The notes under the pieces are model-generated. The model saw nothing but the letters and a program-made list of their open reading frames with translations. It was not told the DNA's origin and did no database searches. Below are positions 33,375 to 42,040 of a stretch of 64,000 bases of DNA, piece by piece (within the stretch, counting starts at the first letter, position 1; each line of letters opens with the position of its first letter). Origin of the DNA: Ixodes scapularis (Eukaryota; Arthropoda; Arachnida; Ixodida; Ixodidae); NCBI RefSeq assembly GCF_016920785.2, contig NW_024609846.1:113574831-113638830 (forward strand). Direction: 5' to 3'. The position numbers were made by a program, and so were the translations under genes.

Positions 33375-33380
33375 AATAAA
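33375..33380 (+). terminator. Polyadenylation signal AATAAA
   Basis: AATAAA lies 139 bp after the stop of the candidate exon, a plausible 3' UTR length. AT-rich DNA contains many such hexamers, so the assignment depends on the exon being real. Confidence 0.35.
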
Positions 33381-34670
33381 TTTAAATAAGTTCAACGAAT
33401 TGAAACAAAAAAAATCAATCTTATATACTACAATAATTTTGAAAACAAATGTCGAGCTATGTCCCTTTTATGATCTTAGCCAAAGTTTGCCAATTTCTCA
33501 CGTTTGAATCAAATTTATAAGTTTCATGCTGCCCCTCCCTCCGCCCCCCCCCCCCCCTCCCTCTTTTGCACTAGTGCAGCCACATCTCGACGCCAGCGAT
33601 TAAACTTGCGTAACTCTACAAATAAACGGTATCGATGGACCCGCTTTCCTACATACTTCCATCTACAGCGCTTCAGGTAAAGCATCTATGTAGCCATTGC
33701 ATACACTCGACTGTTGATCGCGCACCAGGTGATCAAGCGCTCTGCGCAAATACCCACGTTCAGAGAGCGGACCATCAGGCAATAGGAACTTTTAGTAAAC
33801 CGTGTTCGCTAGAGTCTCACTTTGCTAGCGGGAGCTCGTGCCGTCTCTTCGAAGTATGAATTGAGCACTTGCCCACAGGGCCAGATTTCCGCAGCGATAC
33901 GATTTACTAAGACGCAGGTGAATCGATTGGTTAGGCGAGCAGGTAACTCCCAGCGCCCTGTCATGCTTGCGTCGAGCGGAGTGCAATAATTGGCCCGGAG
34001 GCAGCCTGGGATGCGTATTGAAGAGCCCCGTGGAGTAAACCCACACTTGAAACCGTTAAGGGCCGGATAAAAGTTCGCTTGGCAAATAGCGATGGTAGAC
34101 AGGGTCCTTGGAGATTGTGAATAGCATAATTTCCGCCTACAGGAATGAAGGTCGACCAGGCCCTCTAAGCTCGTAAAACACAAAGTTGGGGCCGAAGTTG
34201 ACAGAGCGCACCGGTTGGCCTATCACGACGATGAGTTCGCGCTTTTTTCGCCGACTTCCAATCGGCGCGCTCCGTGAACTTTCGGCTCCAACTCCGTGTT
34301 TGACGAGTTTAGGGCCCCTGGAGGATGCACCCCGCAAAGGGCGTTCTGGAGCTCCGAAAGACGAAAAGAACCACCAGCCCGTCGCATCTGTTTCGGGGAA
34401 ACCTTCCTAATTAGAGCGGGAGCTTCGAAAAAACCTGGCGATCCAGGCCTCCATCCGGGCAGTCCTGTTACAGTTCATTACCTCCGTTTCGCTAGCAGAC
34501 CAATCGGAATTGCAGAGTTGCGTCGCAAGCGCCGGAGGGTACTTGTCTCGGCCTCAGCGCGCGTCACAGTTTGCATAACAATGCGACCAGCGTCTCTGGT
34601 AGTACCGCGCGCCACGCGTCGGGGCGTTTCAGCTCACATTAGCCTCCATAGTACATGGCTTGCACGTGCC
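33381..34670. other. Non-coding stretch, nothing recognised
   Basis: A C-rich tract lies at 33543-33560. Overlapping frames at 33800-34840 on both strands have no recognisable domain. Confidence 0.35.
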
Positions 34671-34955
34671 GTCGTGGATTGGTGGCTGAGTGGGCTATCG
34701 CACACTAGCTCGGAGCACGGGGAGCGAAAGATCGCGCTGCAGAACCCAGGGATCCTGGGTTCAATTCCCATCCCTGCTTGTTTTGATCTGGACGAGCATC
34801 GTACCGGCGTGCGGTCGTGTATCGCTACTGCGTGATACACGTTAAAGGCTCTAGGCTAGCGGTTGTACTGCACTTTCTAATTTGCTCATCTAAAGCTGAG
34901 ACACCAGACGCCCATTTTGGCTGACTAATTTCCGGCTGTATAAACATGCAACACA
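34671..34955 (+). repeat. tRNA-derived SINE, most complete copy
   Basis: The A box TGGCTGAGTGGG (34683-34694) and B box GGTTCAATTCC (34758-34768) are both close to the pol III promoter consensus. Their wide spacing points to a tRNA with a long variable arm, as in tRNA-Ser or tRNA-Leu. The unrelated body follows, with GGACGAGCATCGTACCGGCG, GATACACGTTAAAGGCTC, GCGGTTGTACTGCAC, GAGACACCAGACGCCC and GGCTGTATAAACATGC. Other copies in this window are 5'-truncated, as expected for retroposed SINEs. The tRNA-Ser-like head is compatible with the Ruka SINEs of ixodid ticks; I could not test identity. Confidence 0.85.
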
Positions 34956-34964
34956 ATAGACCAA

Positions 34965-35215
34965 GATGCTTTACACACGTGCCAATTACAGCCGCCATGG
35001 CTGACCTTCTCATGTCTTGCCGAGATTCCGAGCCACTAAAACCTGCATTGCCGCGCCTCTACAAAAGTCAATGCTGGGGCAAAGACACAATATAATCTAA
35101 TATGGCAAAAACCTGGCCTGCTATGGTAATGATGAAGTGAACTAAAGATAATAAGAGGAAACAAAAACTGAAGGTCGGTTATGGCGGCGCCCATGCATAG
35201 CTGCTGCAAAGCGTC
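34965..35215. mobile_element. TIR element, GACGCTTTGC family, copy 2 (251 bp)
   Basis: Ends GATGCTTTAC and GCAAAGCGTC. Same internal order as 57626-57869: GCCATGGCTGACCTT, CCGAGATTCC, GGTAATGATGAAGTGAA, GAGGAAACAA and GGTTATGGCGGCGCC. Immediately followed by another TIR element at 35217. Confidence 0.75.
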
Positions 35216-35216
35216 C

Positions 35217-35442
35217 ATTACCCACGCATCCAGGGGAATGCAGGGACTGGTGTTCCACGCGCCACACGCGCACGCCTTCCCCGTATAAAAATTCGAAGCA
35301 AATAACCAATATAAAGCGTTGACGAACGCGCGTGCAAGATGCCGTTTGTTTTAGGTATTTGCTTTAGAAAAGTAACTGCTGAGGCCAGCACGTGTGGCGC
35401 GTGGAACACCAATCCCTGCATTCTCCTTGATGCTTGGGTAAT
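35217..35442. mobile_element. MITE with about 52-bp TIRs (226 bp)
   Basis: The left end ATTACCCACGCATCCAGGGG, followed by AATGCAGGGACTGGTGTTCC and ACGCGCCACACG, is matched by the right end (CGTGTGGCGCGT, GGAACACCAATCCCTGCATT, CTCCTTGATGCTTGGGTAAT) with a few mismatches. The interior of about 120 bp is non-coding. The left end lies within one base of the previous element's end. Confidence 0.85.
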
Positions 35443-36150
35443 ATAGGAATAGGGCTATTCCTATAGTTATTCTTGCCGAGAAATACAGAGTGGATGTTGC
35501 TAAATGTATGCTACAAAAGGTCCGCGCTGATCCGTAAGGCTATCATAAAGGCCGCTGGTGTGACGTCAGTCGACGACACATACAGGAAAAACTATGAAGC
35601 ACCGATTGGCCCATTTGAAATAGCTCACAACCGCGCTCTTCCGCAAGTACATCGCGGCATCTTTCTTTCTTTTCTGATCGCCGCGGTCTTGCCCGTGTTT
35701 ACGGCCGGTGCTTATAGGTTCACGCAGTTTAGTGGTTCCGCCGTTTTGCTCTCAGCGGCCGGCTGACCACGCTGTCAACGCGTGTCGCCTGGCACGTCGC
35801 CTAGTCTCGCCGGACATGCTCGTCTCGTCGACCGCTACGACCGAGCGAGGGAAACCGGAGGACCACGCTCTGGGACTCGGAGGGAACGTGACCTACGTCC
35901 CAAACACCGAACCAAGCGAGCTGTCGGGACGTGGAAGTTCGGACCCGGGGTCGATCGGTCTCGGGTTACTTCCGGATTTGTTTGTTCGACGCTTTTTTTT
36001 TTTTTTTTTTTGTGGCCGTGCGACGTTTTTGCCGCGTCGAGGGCATGGGTACGAAACCAGCTGTGGCCCGCCGTTCATAGGCGGCGAGAATGACTCCGAG
36101 ACTGATCCATCATGCTGGAATGCTCCCAAGTTTGCATGCGATTGGCATAT
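35443..36150. other. Non-coding stretch flanking the LTR retrotransposon
   Basis: Two overlapping frames of 97 and 157 codons (35473-35766 and 35708-36181) are GC-rich and lack recognisable domains; the second runs into the LTR. A T tract of about 19 lies near 35993-36011. Confidence 0.3.
36147..36150. other. Target site duplication ATAT (left)
   Basis: ATAT directly precedes the LTR at 36151 and is repeated at 42037-42040 after the other LTR. Four-base duplications are usual for Ty3/gypsy integrases. Confidence 0.75.
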
Positions 36151-36534
36151 TGTCACGGGTGGTGTCCAAAAGAAACAATAAATACACAGAAAGAAATAGA
36201 CGTTTAATGTGGCGAACTTGTGCCAAAAATAAAAGGAAATAGAAAAATAACAACAGAGCGTCGCGGGCGTCGAAGGCGGCGAAGCAGCAAGGTCGAACGC
36301 TGAGGCGAAACTGACTCGACAAGGTCGCGGGCGGCCTCTTATCTAGAGTGCGTCGCTATCTCGAAGATTCGGCGAAAGCGGCTCGAGCGTCGCGTGATCG
36401 GGCGAGAATGAACACGCACCTTCTAGAAAACAAAAGCAGGAATAAATGAGAGAAGTTACATGCGGTACATGAATAAACGAGAACTTTCTGGAGGTCCGTG
36501 ACTGAGCGTTGCTTTCTCAGCCCTGGGCGCGGCA
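36151..36534 (-). repeat. 3' LTR
   Basis: 384 bp, TG...CA ends (TGTCACGGGT to GGGCGCGGCA on the plus strand). Differs from the 5' LTR at T/A near 36165 and C/T near 36420. On the coding (minus) strand ATTAAA at 36203-36208 is a candidate polyadenylation signal. Confidence 0.97.
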
Positions 36535-36538
36535 TTAT

Positions 36539-36548
36539 CCCCCCCTTT
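36539..36548 (-). other. Polypurine tract
   Basis: AAAGGGGGGG on the coding strand, four bases before the 3' LTR. It primes plus-strand DNA synthesis in LTR elements. Confidence 0.8.
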
Positions 36549-36664
36549 AAAAGTGCATCGTCCCGATGCAGCACAAAAACGGAAAACAAAAAAACAAAAG
36601 GACAGCAGAATTGCTAGCCGGAGTTCACAGTCCACAGTTCACTCGTCGACGAGAGTGGAGAGTC

Positions 36665-38980
36665 CTATCGTTCGTAATACGGCTTCAGCCGGACGACGTG
36701 CACTACCTCGGGTCGCGGCTGACGTCTTGCAGATGGGCGGGTTCCGTCGGGAAGGACTTCGTAGTTTAAGTCCCCGAGACGGCGAAGCACCTTGTAGGGT
36801 CCAAAGTAGCGCTTGAGAAGCTTCTCGCTGAGACCGCGGCGCCGTATTGGTGTCCACACCCATACCCGGTCTCCGGGTTGATAGTGGGCGTCACGCCGGC
36901 GAAGATTGTATCGGCCGGCGTCGACATGTTGGTGGTCTTGAATTCGTAGTCTTGCCAGTTGGCGGACCTCTTCTGCCCGTTGAGCAACCACCTGGGCGTC
37001 ATCGCTTCCGTCGTCGACTGGATCGTGCGGCAACATAGAGTCTAGCATAGTCGTCACCTTCCGGCCATACACCAGCTGGAAGGGCGTCACTCTTGTGGTC
37101 TCTTGTACGGCCGTATTGTAGGCAAATGTGACGTATGGCAATACCTCGTCCCATGTCTTGTGCTCCACGTCGACGTACATGGAGATCATGTCGGCGATGG
37201 TCTTGTTGAGCCGCTCCGTCAACCCGTTTGTCTGCGGATGGTATGCAGTTGTCCGACGGTGGTCCGTCTGGCTTAGACGAAGGATCTCCTGGGTTAACTG
37301 CGCCATGAACGATGACCCTCGGTCTGTGATCAGGACTTCGGGGGCGCCATGCCGGAGGACGATGGACTCGATGAAGAACTTCGCGACTTCGACAGCAGTC
37401 CCCGAAGGAAGGGCTTTCGCCTCGGCGTAACGCGTAAGATAATCTGTGGCGACGATTATCCAGCGGTTTCCCAGGGTCGACGGTTGAAAAGGGCCCAGCA
37501 AATCCATTCCAATTTGCTGGAACGGTTTGGTTGGAGGGGGAATCGGCTGAAGGCGACCTGCTGGCTTTGACGGCGGTTTCTTGCGTCGCTGGCACTCATG
37601 GCACGATCGCGTGTAGAGATGGACGGTTTTCGGCAGCTTGGGCCAGTAGTATTTTTCACGTATTCGGGCTAGTGTTCGGCTGTAACCGAGGTGTCCTGAA
37701 GTTGGGTCGTCGTGGCAGGCTTGAAGAATCTCTTCTCGAAGGCTGGTGGGGACTACCAGAAGCCACGACGAATTACTGGTTCCAAAATTTTTCTTATAAA
37801 GTACACCTCTTCGAATAGCGAAGGTCGGCAGGACTCGTGAAAAGACACGAGAAACGGTACTTCCTCGTCCTTCTAGATGCTCAATCAGGGCGCGGAGCTC
37901 CGGATCGTCTCGTTGAAGTCCTGCCATGTCGTTGGTGTCCACGGCACCTAGGAAACACTCGTCATCATCCACGTCGGTACAGTCTGGCGTTTCGACGGGG
38001 GCTCTGGACAAGCAGTCGGCGTCGCTATGTTTCCGTCCTGACTTGTAGACTACGGTCATGTCAAATTCTTGCAGTCGAAGACTCCATCGAGTCAGGCGTC
38101 CTGAAGGGTCTTTGAGGTTTGCAAGCCAACAGAGCGAGTGGTGGTCTGTGACCACCCGGAACGGGTTCCCGTATATGTACGGACGAAACTTTGTGATCGC
38201 CCATACAACCGCGAGACATTCTTTTTCCGTCGTGGAGTAATTTTTCTCCGCTTTTGACAGTGTCCGACTTGCGTAGGCAATAACTCGCTCCGTGCCTTCC
38301 TGTAGCTGTACCAATACCGCACCAAGGCCGGAGTTACTTGCGTCCGTGTGAATTTCGGTTTCGGCGTGCTGGTCGAAATGTCCGAGGATCGGAGGTGTCT
38401 GAAGTCTTTGTTTCAGTTCGTCGAACGCCCGTTCTTGTTCTTCTGCCCAGTGAAACTTCACGGCGTCTTTCGTAAGATGTGTGAGGGGCGCCGAAATTTT
38501 TGCGAAATCTTGAACGAAGCGCCTGTAGTACGCGCACAGCCCCAGGAATCTGCGGATGGCCTTCTTGTCCGATGGTCGAGGGAATTCGGCTACGGCGGAT
38601 GTCTTCGCGGGGTCAGGGCGTACTCCTTCGCTACTAACGACATGACCAAGGAACTTAAGTTCGGCGTAGGCGAAGCGGCACTTCGTTGGCTTGAGTGTGA
38701 GCCCTGCGGTCTTGATGGCTTGGAGCACGGCCCTAAGCCGTTTCAAGTGCTCGTCGAAGTCGTGCGAAAAAACGACGACGTCATCCAGGTAAACGAGGCA
38801 GCTCTGCCACTTCAGTCCCGTTAGTACAGTATCCATGACCCGCTGGAAAGTCGCCGGCGCCGTACAGAGTCCGAAGGGCATCACCTTGAACTCGTAAAGT
38901 CCATCGGGCGTGACAAAGGCAGTCTTCTCGCGGTCCCGTTCATCGACCTCAATCTGCCAGTAGCCACTCTTCAAGTCCAT
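36665..38980 (-). CDS. pol: Pol, C-terminal part: RT core, RNase H, integrase
   Basis: 771 codons from the first ATG. The same frame is open upstream to 39094, and the ATG lies inside RT, so it is not the native start. RT shows MDLKSGYWQIEV at the start, FGLCTAPATFQ near residue 36 and the catalytic YLDD at 64-67. RNase H has D213 (HTDAS), the TEKECLA block near 251-257 and TDHHSL near 278. Integrase has the zinc-binding H423, H430, C460, C463, then the catalytic triad D493, D553, E589, with HPQTNGLTER around 581-590. The C terminus carries a GPY-like FGPYKVLRRLG but no chromodomain. It makes cDNA, degrades the RNA template and integrates the copy. Here it is out of frame with the protease and N-terminal RT because of the 2-nt insertion at 39078-39081, so it would not be made as part of the normal polyprotein. 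Confidence 0.95.
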   Translation of the reverse strand: MDLKSGYWQIEVDERDREKTAFVTPDGLYEFKVMPFGLCTAPATFQRVMDTVLTGLKWQSCLVYLDDVVVFSHDFDEHLKRLRAVLQAIKTAGLTLKPTKCRFAYAELKFLGHVVSSEGVRPDPAKTSAVAEFPRPSDKKAIRRFLGLCAYYRRFVQDFAKISAPLTHLTKDAVKFHWAEEQERAFDELKQRLQTPPILGHFDQHAETEIHTDASNSGLGAVLVQLQEGTERVIAYASRTLSKAEKNYSTTEKECLAVVWAITKFRPYIYGNPFRVVTDHHSLCWLANLKDPSGRLTRWSLRLQEFDMTVVYKSGRKHSDADCLSRAPVETPDCTDVDDDECFLGAVDTNDMAGLQRDDPELRALIEHLEGRGSTVSRVFSRVLPTFAIRRGVLYKKNFGTSNSSWLLVVPTSLREEILQACHDDPTSGHLGYSRTLARIREKYYWPKLPKTVHLYTRSCHECQRRKKPPSKPAGRLQPIPPPTKPFQQIGMDLLGPFQPSTLGNRWIIVATDYLTRYAEAKALPSGTAVEVAKFFIESIVLRHGAPEVLITDRGSSFMAQLTQEILRLSQTDHRRTTAYHPQTNGLTERLNKTIADMISMYVDVEHKTWDEVLPYVTFAYNTAVQETTRVTPFQLVYGRKVTTMLDSMLPHDPVDDGSDDAQVVAQRAEEVRQLARLRIQDHQHVDAGRYNLRRRDAHYQPGDRVWVWTPIRRRGLSEKLLKRYFGPYKVLRRLGDLNYEVLPDGTRPSARRQPRPEVVHVVRLKPYYER

Positions 38981-39066
38981 CGACGAAAAGTACCGGGTGT
39001 GTCGTAAACGGTCGAGGGTGTCATCTATGCGGGGAAGCGGATAGACATCTTTCTTTGTAACAGCGT

Positions 39067-40206
39067 TCAGCCGCCTGTATAGTCCACGCAGAACCTAAGG
39101 GTTCCGTCTTTCTTCTTCACCAGCACGACTGCAGAGGCCCACGGACTGCTTGAAGGCTGAATAATATCGTCGTCGAGCATTTCTTGAACTTGTTTGTGGA
39201 TGGTTTCCCTCTCCTTCACCGAAACTCGGTACGGCGACTGATGAATAGGGGGTACGTCATCGTCAGTAACAATTCGATGCTTCGCAACCGCTGTTTGGCG
39301 TAGCCTTGACGATGTGGCGAAGCACTCACTGAACTCAGCGAGAACGTCAGTCAGCTGTCGTCGTTGTGGGCCTGGGAGGGATGGGTCGATGTCGAGCTTT
39401 GACGGCGTGGTTCCCTTGTGGTGCGTCGGAGAGGCGTCTTCTGAGATCACGGTGATGGCGGCCGAGTCCTGAATTTCCTCGACGTAGCCCACAGCTGTAC
39501 CCTTTGTAAGGTGCTGCGACTCTTGCCGGAAGTTGGTGACAAGGGCTACGGTACGCCCGTCCTGGAGCTCGGTTACGCCTCTTGCAATACCAATCCCTCG
39601 TCCAAGGAGAAGTTGGACGCTTCCTTCCAACAGTGCTATCCCGCAGGTGGCTTCGTCGGTCCCGACGGGGACAAAGACACTGGACAGCGGCGGCAGGTTT
39701 ACGTGGCTGGTAAGGACTCGCACTGCAGCCAACGTCGCTTTGGGATCTTCCGCCGAGGGAACAGGTTTTCGAAGCGTCAGCTTGTTCTCCCCAAGGTCGA
39801 TGATGGCGCCGTATTCACACAAAAAGTCCATTCCGAGAATGACGTCTCTCGAACAGTCTTGCAGAACGACGAACTTGACAGGGCAGGTTTCACCATGGAT
39901 CTCAACGCGAGCAGTGCACCTGCCGACAGGCGTGATGAGGTGTCCGCCGGCGGTTCGTATCTGTGGTCCATCCCACGACGTCGTAACTTTCCGAAGGCGA
40001 CGAGAGAGTCTCCCACTCAAAACGGAGTAATCCGCTCCGGTGTCGACGAGTGCTGTCGCGTCGTGGCCGTCGATGATAACGTTGAGGTTGTTCGACACTG
40101 TTACAGAAACGTCGTTTCGGGGCGTTGCGGCGTTAGAGTGGGAGAGCTCCGACGATCTTGGAGGATCTTGGCATCGTTCGTCTTCGGCAACACCACCTCC
40201 CGGCAT
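39067..40206 (-). CDS. pol: Pol, N-terminal part: aspartic protease and start of RT (truncated by frameshift)
   Basis: 379 codons. A retropepsin-like protease has the active site DTGAD at residues 55-59 and VILGMDFL downstream, as in Ty3/gypsy proteases. After a linker, the RT N terminus appears with SPYRVSVKERETIHKQVQEM and SPWASAVVLVKKKDGTLRFC. The frame then runs into TGA at 39067-39069, four codons after the RT segment ending in CVDY. A duplicated TA (TATA on the coding strand, 39078-39081) explains the break; the rest of RT continues in another frame. The ATG lies 8 bases after the gag stop and in the -1 frame relative to gag. The pol frame stays open for at least 18 codons upstream, so frameshifting or reinitiation are both possible. 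I see no canonical slippery heptamer. Confidence 0.93.
   Translation of the reverse strand: MPGGGVAEDERCQDPPRSSELSHSNAATPRNDVSVTVSNNLNVIIDGHDATALVDTGADYSVLSGRLSRRLRKVTTSWDGPQIRTAGGHLITPVGRCTARVEIHGETCPVKFVVLQDCSRDVILGMDFLCEYGAIIDLGENKLTLRKPVPSAEDPKATLAAVRVLTSHVNLPPLSSVFVPVGTDEATCGIALLEGSVQLLLGRGIGIARGVTELQDGRTVALVTNFRQESQHLTKGTAVGYVEEIQDSAAITVISEDASPTHHKGTTPSKLDIDPSLPGPQRRQLTDVLAEFSECFATSSRLRQTAVAKHRIVTDDDVPPIHQSPYRVSVKERETIHKQVQEMLDDDIIQPSSSPWASAVVLVKKKDGTLRFCVDYTGG
39078..39081 (-). other. 2-nt insertion (TA duplication) breaking pol
   Basis: The conserved RT segment passes from one frame to another exactly here, with no missing residues other than those expected from two extra bases. The LTRs are nearly identical, so the mutation is young, was present in the source copy, or is an assembly error. 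Confidence 0.85.
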
Positions 40207-40214
40207 TGCCGCGC

Positions 40215-41627
40215 CTAGTTTTCCCGACGGGACGCAATGGGTGACAGGCTGTCTCGGCGAGACCGGCGGAAGGGCGATGGCGAGCGTCGGGGAGATGGCG
40301 AACGGAATACTCGGCGGGGAGACGACTCAGGAGTTGAAGAGCGGCGGAGGTAGTCCTCGATGTCCCGAGGTCGCTCTCCAAGACGTGGTCGAGGGTCGTT
40401 GGGCGCGAACCCTCGTAGGCCGAGTTGGCGGTAGGGGCATCGTCGGTAGATATGGTCGGCTTCCCCGCAGTGGTAGCACAACGGGCGTCGATCAGCCGTC
40501 CTCCACACGTCGGTCTTCCTTGGCGCAACTTGTTCTGGACGAACGTGTGCCCGATCTTCCTGGCGTCGGGAATGCTGCGGCTCTGGAAGCACACGTCCGG
40601 GAGGCGCCATGTACGGACGCGGTGCTGATGGTGCTCGGCGGAGCATTTCGGCGTAGCTTACGGCTGGCTCCTGCTGTGCTGCTGCGGTGACGGCAACCTC
40701 GGGATGGAAAGCTCGGTGAACTTCCTCTCGGACGACGTCGGCGAGTGAGAGTGAGGCTGGGCGATCTGCAGCAGGTAGAATCTTCCGGAGCTCTTCCCGG
40801 ACGATATCCCGGACGATATCCCGAAGGCTGTCGACACCGGTGGTGCTCAGGTCCGGAAGTGTAGCTGCGACGGTTGGAGAAGTAGGCGCGCCGGCGAGTC
40901 GGTGGTAGTGGCTTGCTCGGGCCGTCAGTGCGCGCTCGATGTTCGTGGCTTCACTCACAAATGCATCGACGGTCGTCGGGGGATTGCGAACCAGGCCTCC
41001 AAAAATTTCTGCCTTGACGCCTCGCATGAGGATTCGAAGTTTCTTTTCCTCAGCGGCCTCCGGGTCTGCTCGGGCACTTAGACGCAGAACATCCTCTACA
41101 AAGCTGGTCAGGCTTTCATTGGGGCCCTGCACCCTTGTTTGAAGCAGGTCCTCTGCTCGCTGGCGACGATGGTGGTTAATGAATGTTCGTTTGAGTTCGG
41201 CGACGCTGGACTCCCATGTGGGGAAGGAGGCTTCGTGGTTTTCAAACCAGTGCCTCGCAGTGCCTTCAAGCGAGAAGTAAAGGTTGTGGAGGCACTGCTC
41301 AGTCGTCCATCCGTTGTGGCGGGCTACACGTTCGTAGTGTCGCAGCCAGTCTTCGATGTCTTCGTGGATCTCCCCGTGGAAAGGCGTCGGAGTCCGGGGT
41401 GCGACGGGCAGGACGACGACGCTGGCGGTGGACGGGTTCTGCGACGACTGGCTGTCCATCGTTGGTCTCGTTGGCTGCTTAGTCTTGGGCGGCAGAGGTC
41501 CGAATTCCGGGTGTAGGCCTTGGGTGCGACGACTGAACCGGATCTCGGAAGTGCTTTCGTTGGTTCTTCGTGGACTAGGCGTCGGACTTGGACTGCGGGC
41601 CCTCGGAGGGGTACGCGGCAGGGGCAT
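40215..41627 (-). CDS. gag: Gag, capsid and nucleocapsid protein
   Basis: 470 codons. The N terminus is rich in arginine, serine and proline (1-75). A retrotransposon gag capsid domain follows at about 75-235, with FHGEIHEDIEDWLRHYERVA, then LYFSLEGTARHWFENHE and WESSVAELKRTFINHHRRQR, all typical of Ty3/gypsy capsids. A short internal repeat (DIVRDIVREEL) at about 270-280 comes from a 12-bp tandem duplication. One CCHC zinc knuckle lies at C384, C387, H392, C397, followed by an arginine/serine-rich basic tail. It forms the particle that packages element RNA. The first ATG is only 25 bases after the 5' LTR and overlaps the primer site region; M57 is a possible alternative start. The frame is intact. 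Confidence 0.95.
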   Translation of the reverse strand: MPLPRTPPRARSPSPTPSPRRTNESTSEIRFSRRTQGLHPEFGPLPPKTKQPTRPTMDSQSSQNPSTASVVVLPVAPRTPTPFHGEIHEDIEDWLRHYERVARHNGWTTEQCLHNLYFSLEGTARHWFENHEASFPTWESSVAELKRTFINHHRRQRAEDLLQTRVQGPNESLTSFVEDVLRLSARADPEAAEEKKLRILMRGVKAEIFGGLVRNPPTTVDAFVSEATNIERALTARASHYHRLAGAPTSPTVAATLPDLSTTGVDSLRDIVRDIVREELRKILPAADRPASLSLADVVREEVHRAFHPEVAVTAAAQQEPAVSYAEMLRRAPSAPRPYMAPPGRVLPEPQHSRRQEDRAHVRPEQVAPRKTDVWRTADRRPLCYHCGEADHIYRRCPYRQLGLRGFAPNDPRPRLGERPRDIEDYLRRSSTPESSPRRVFRSPSPRRSPSPFRRSRRDSLSPIASRREN

Positions 41628-41630
41628 GCG

Positions 41631-41649
41631 GTACCCAGCACCTCCACCA
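41631..41649 (-). other. Candidate primer-binding site
   Basis: Three bases inside the 5' LTR the coding strand reads TGGTGGAGGTGCTGGGTAC. It begins TGG, the complement of a tRNA CCA end, and its complement is plausible as a tRNA acceptor/T-stem. Which tRNA it matches was not determined. Confidence 0.6.
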
Positions 41650-41652
41650 AAA

Positions 41653-42036
41653 TGTCACGGGTGGTGACCAAAAGAAACAATAAATACACAGAAAGAAATA
41701 GACGTTTAATGTGGCGAACTTGTGCCAAAAATAAAAGGAAATAGAAAAATAACAACAGAGCGTCGCGGGCGTCGAAGGCGGCGAAGCAGCAAGGTCGAAC
41801 GCTGAGGCGAAACTGACTCGACAAGGTCGCGGGCGGCCTCTTATCTAGAGTGCGTCGCTATCTCGAAGATTCGGCGAAAGCGGCTCGAGCGTCGCGTGAT
41901 CGGGCGAGAATGAACACGCACTTTCTAGAAAACAAAAGCAGGAATAAATGAGAGAAGTTACATGCGGTACATGAATAAACGAGAACTTTCTGGAGGTCCG
42001 TGACTGAGCGTTGCTTTCTCAGCCCTGGGCGCGGCA
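41653..42036 (-). repeat. 5' LTR
   Basis: 384 bp, two differences from the 3' LTR. It supplies the promoter of the element; no TATA box is obvious. Confidence 0.97.
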
Positions 42037-42040
42037 ATAT
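42037..42040. other. Target site duplication ATAT (right)
   Basis: Matches 36147-36150 across the retrotransposon. Confidence 0.75.

Larger units (their letters stand above)
36151..42036 (-). mobile_element. Ty3/gypsy-type LTR retrotransposon, near full length (5886 bp)
   Basis: Read on the minus strand: 5' LTR (41653-42036), primer-binding site, gag, protease, RT, RNase H, integrase with a C-terminal GPY-type domain, polypurine tract, 3' LTR (36151-36534). The order RT before integrase puts it in Ty3/gypsy. No env-like frame lies in the 116 bp between pol and the polypurine tract. The two LTRs are each 384 bp and differ at two positions, so the insertion is recent. This copy carries a 2-nt insertion in RT that splits pol, so it probably cannot move by itself. 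It is bounded by an ATAT target duplication. Confidence 0.97.

Noticed and set aside
35708..36181. 157-codon frame running into the LTR as a host exon
   Set aside because: It includes a poly-phenylalanine run from a T tract and continues into the LTR; no domain seen.
36535..36664. Env-like gene in the LTR element
   Set aside because: Only about 116 bp separate the pol stop from the polypurine tract.
36665..37000. Chromodomain at the integrase C terminus
   Set aside because: The sequence shows a GPY-type domain and a short basic tail, without the aromatic cage residues of a chromodomain.
39511..40218. 235-codon plus-strand frame (and other plus-strand frames at 36553-41667)
   Set aside because: They lie antisense to gag and pol, whose domains are unambiguous. 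They are mirror frames of GC-rich coding sequence.
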